From contig JAWLGN010000126.1 of assembly GCA_041685075.1 (NCBI GenBank), positions 1 to 14,943 on the forward strand: 14,943 bases of DNA. Direction: 5' to 3'. Shown in pieces: positions 13,546 to 14,943 of the stretch. The notes under the pieces are model-generated. The model was not told where the DNA came from. It did not search any database and worked only from the letters and a program-made list of their open reading frames with translations. The position numbers and the translations under genes are program-made. Positions within the stretch are counted from its first letter, which is position 1; every line of letters begins with the position of its first letter. This DNA is from JAMCRM01 sp041685075. Lineage in GTDB: Bacteria > Acidobacteriota > Terriglobia > Bryobacterales > Bryobacteraceae.

Positions 13546-14760
13546 TCAGGGCCGCTTGAGCCATTTGTCGAGCCAGGCGAAAGCCTCGTCCTGCATCTCG
13601 ACGTTGAACTGGTGCGGCACATCGTAGAACTTCCAGCGGTAGCGTTCGGCGCCGCCCAGTTCGCGGTATACACGCCCGATCTTCTCGGCCGCGCCGCGCA
13701 TGCCGGCGGTGGTGAAGAGACGGTCGCGCCCGCACTGCATCACGTACATGGCGCAATCCGGTGCGGCGAGCGAGGCGACATCAGGATGATCCATGCTGGC
13801 ATGCAGCCCGTGCGCGCCCGGTAGGTTGGGGTGCGACGGGTAAGGCAGCTCGAGCGTGGTGGCCAGTTCCGTCATCCACCCGACGATGACCGCGGCGCGG
13901 ATGGCCGGCTCCATTCCCGCCAGGTAGGTAGCGCGGAAACCGCCGATCGAAAGTCCCACGCAGCCGATGCGGTCTGGCGCCACTTCCTTGAGCGAGCGCA
14001 GCAGCTCCACGCTGCGCCGGTCGTCGTGGTTGATGATCCCCAGCCAGTTGGCGCCCGACAGGTTCATCCAGGTATTCAGAACATTGGTGCGCTGGCTTGC
14101 GAAGCGATTGAAGGCCCTGGCGTACTCCCCGCTCGCGGGATCGCGCCCGGCCATCGCCTTCTGAAAATCGGGCGGGCCGTCGCCGGAGTATTGCAGCCGC
14201 CGCTCGCCCCAGTAGAAGGCATCGACGACCAGCACGACGTATCCACGGCGCGCCAGCTCGGAGGCGTAGGCACGCTCGCCGTAGTATTGCTTGCGAAACG
14301 GGATCAGGGCGGGGTGTTCGGGCAGGTTCTCCACCAGCTTCTCTTTGCCGTGATAGAAGTAGCCCCCGTGGTCGTGCAGCGCCACCACCCCGGGGTACGG
14401 CGGCTTGCCCGCGGTGGGCACCAGCAGGAAGGCAGGCACCCGGTAGTGCGGGGATCCCGCAAAGGAGATCACCCGCAGTTCGTATCCCTCGCGCCGCTCG
14501 GTGGAATGCACCTTCAGATCGAGCGGCACCGATTGGGGCGAATAGGCAAGGCAGCGCAGAATCTCGGCGCGAGCGCGCCGTCGCCACTCGGCGGTTCCCA
14601 TCGCCTTCGCTTTCTCCCAGGACAGCGGATATCCCTGCGATCGTTGAATCGAGGCCATGACGGGCGCCAGCGAACCCAGGGCACTCTCTCCGGTTTCGGG
14701 CGCCTGCGCAGCGCAGGCCGCGGCGAACGCTGCGGCCGCCCAGATGAAGCGTAAGGACAC
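13546..14760 (-). CDS. Secreted alpha/beta hydrolase (dienelactone hydrolase/acetyl esterase-like)
   Basis: A 404-residue protein that probably hydrolyses an ester in the periplasm or outside the cell. The N-terminus MSLRFIWAAAAFAAACAAQA is a signal peptide, with cleavage near AAQA. The catalytic triad can be read as Ser271 in GLSIGGFRA, Asp346 in GRDRLF and His383 in VPHQFN. HDHGG (129-133) after the strand PGVVALHD fits the oxyanion-hole region. The arrangement resembles the abhydrolase family that includes acetyl xylan esterase and dienelactone hydrolase-like proteins; the substrate is unknown. The start is GTG, supported by the binding site at 14768-14775. It converges on clpC and shares its terminator. 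The neighbouring genes give no pathway context; it is flanked upstream by a divergent tRNA gene. Confidence 0.85.
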   Translation of the reverse strand: MSLRFIWAAAAFAAACAAQAPETGESALGSLAPVMASIQRSQGYPLSWEKAKAMGTAEWRRRARAEILRCLAYSPQSVPLDLKVHSTERREGYELRVISFAGSPHYRVPAFLLVPTAGKPPYPGVVALHDHGGYFYHGKEKLVENLPEHPALIPFRKQYYGERAYASELARRGYVVLVVDAFYWGERRLQYSGDGPPDFQKAMAGRDPASGEYARAFNRFASQRTNVLNTWMNLSGANWLGIINHDDRRSVELLRSLKEVAPDRIGCVGLSIGGFRATYLAGMEPAIRAAVIVGWMTELATTLELPYPSHPNLPGAHGLHASMDHPDVASLAAPDCAMYVMQCGRDRLFTTAGMRGAAEKIGRVYRELGGAERYRWKFYDVPHQFNVEMQDEAFAWLDKWLKRP

Positions 14761-14767
14761 GGTCTTC

Positions 14768-14775
14768 TCTCCTTT
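14768..14775 (-). promoter_or_regulatory. Shine-Dalgarno supporting the GTG start of the hydrolase
   Basis: On the minus strand this reads AAAGGAGA, a near-perfect anti-16S match, 7 bases before the GTG at 14760. It supports a GTG start directly before the signal peptide. Confidence 0.75.
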
Positions 14776-14880
14776 GCCAGACCCACTACCTTAAACCGAA
14801 AACGGAGCGGCGCAAAATCGGCCTCGCGGCTGGATGCGCTTGTGTGTGGCACGGTCGTGCGGGCCGCCCTCCCGCTGCGG

Positions 14881-14886
14881 TAAACT
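14881..14886 (+). promoter_or_regulatory. Possible -10 box of the tRNA-Leu gene
   Basis: TAAACT (four of six to TATAAT) lies 20 bases before the tRNA. No clear -35 is visible in the GC-rich sequence 16-18 bp upstream. The position is suitable for a tRNA promoter with a short leader, but the match is weak. Confidence 0.3.
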
Positions 14887-14906
14887 CGAAGAAGCCAGAG
14901 AGACCT

Positions 14907-14943
14907 GCTGGAGTGGCGGAACTGGCAGACGCACGGGACTCAA
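14907..14943 (+). tRNA. tRNA-Leu (anticodon CAA), 5' half, truncated by window end
   Basis: The sequence follows the leucine tRNA plan: acceptor strand GCTGGAG, TG at positions 8-9, a D-stem GCG/CGC enclosing GAACTGGCAGA, a 26-position A, then the anticodon-stem strand CGGGA and loop CTCAA. Aligning the loop puts U at position 33 and CAA at 34-36 (14941-14943), decoding UUG. The window stops exactly after the anticodon, so the long variable arm expected for leucine and the 3' half cannot be seen. Confidence 0.9.

Noticed and set aside
10077..13555. A 13-base word CCGTCAGGGCCGC found near both 10078 and 13543
   Set aside because: It is short, GC-rich, unflanked by other similarity, and one copy covers the hydrolase stop codon. 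It is likely chance.

Overview
The window is GC-rich bacterial chromosome, most likely from an Acidobacteriota member of the Solibacter/Bryobacter group. The main clue is two large secreted proteins that both end in the roughly 230-residue C-terminal domain known as TIGR03437 (with the QINAQLP signature), a paralogous family greatly expanded in Candidatus Solibacter usitatus. Codons are strongly G/C at third positions, and secreted or envelope proteins fit a Gram-negative cell. I see no phage, transposase, CRISPR or recombinase signal, so this reads as ordinary chromosome rather than a mobile island. The taxonomic call is an inference from domain content, not a database match.

Layout. (1) 1-213 is the 3' end of an unrecognised plus-strand gene that converges on gltS. 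(2) 185-2901 is a compact minus-strand cluster, transcribed in this order: a 72-residue conserved-looking small protein, an FAD-dependent amine oxidase that overlaps it by 19 bp, and a GltS-type sodium/glutamate symporter. (3) 3028-3888 is a class I SAM-dependent methyltransferase running away from that cluster; its 3' end overlaps the next gene antisense by 110 bp. (4) 3779-9896 is a divergent pair of TIGR03437 secreted proteins sharing a roughly 130-bp AT-rich promoter region. The left one has about six beta-rich repeat modules. The right one has two beta-propeller regions around an immunoglobulin-like domain, and a small outer-membrane barrel candidate follows it after 12 bp. (5) 9897-10199 is a non-coding gap with GC hairpins and a 24-bp tandem repeat. 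(6) 10200-13430 is a two-gene operon of a LolD-type ABC ATPase and the chaperone ATPase ClpC, closed by a strong, apparently bidirectional terminator. (7) 13546-14760 is a secreted alpha/beta hydrolase on the minus strand. (8) 14907 to the window end is the 5' half of a tRNA-Leu(CAA).

How the genes work together. The left cluster joins amino-acid transport to amine or amino-acid oxidation, but no specific pathway can be proven. The middle block looks like a cell-surface module: two exported proteins with the same C-terminal domain, plus a possible barrel partner. The lolD-clpC pair concerns envelope lipoprotein traffic or another ABC function, and protein quality control. The part most worth following is the TIGR03437 pair with its barrel neighbour. 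I do not see a clearly novel defence or biosynthetic system here.
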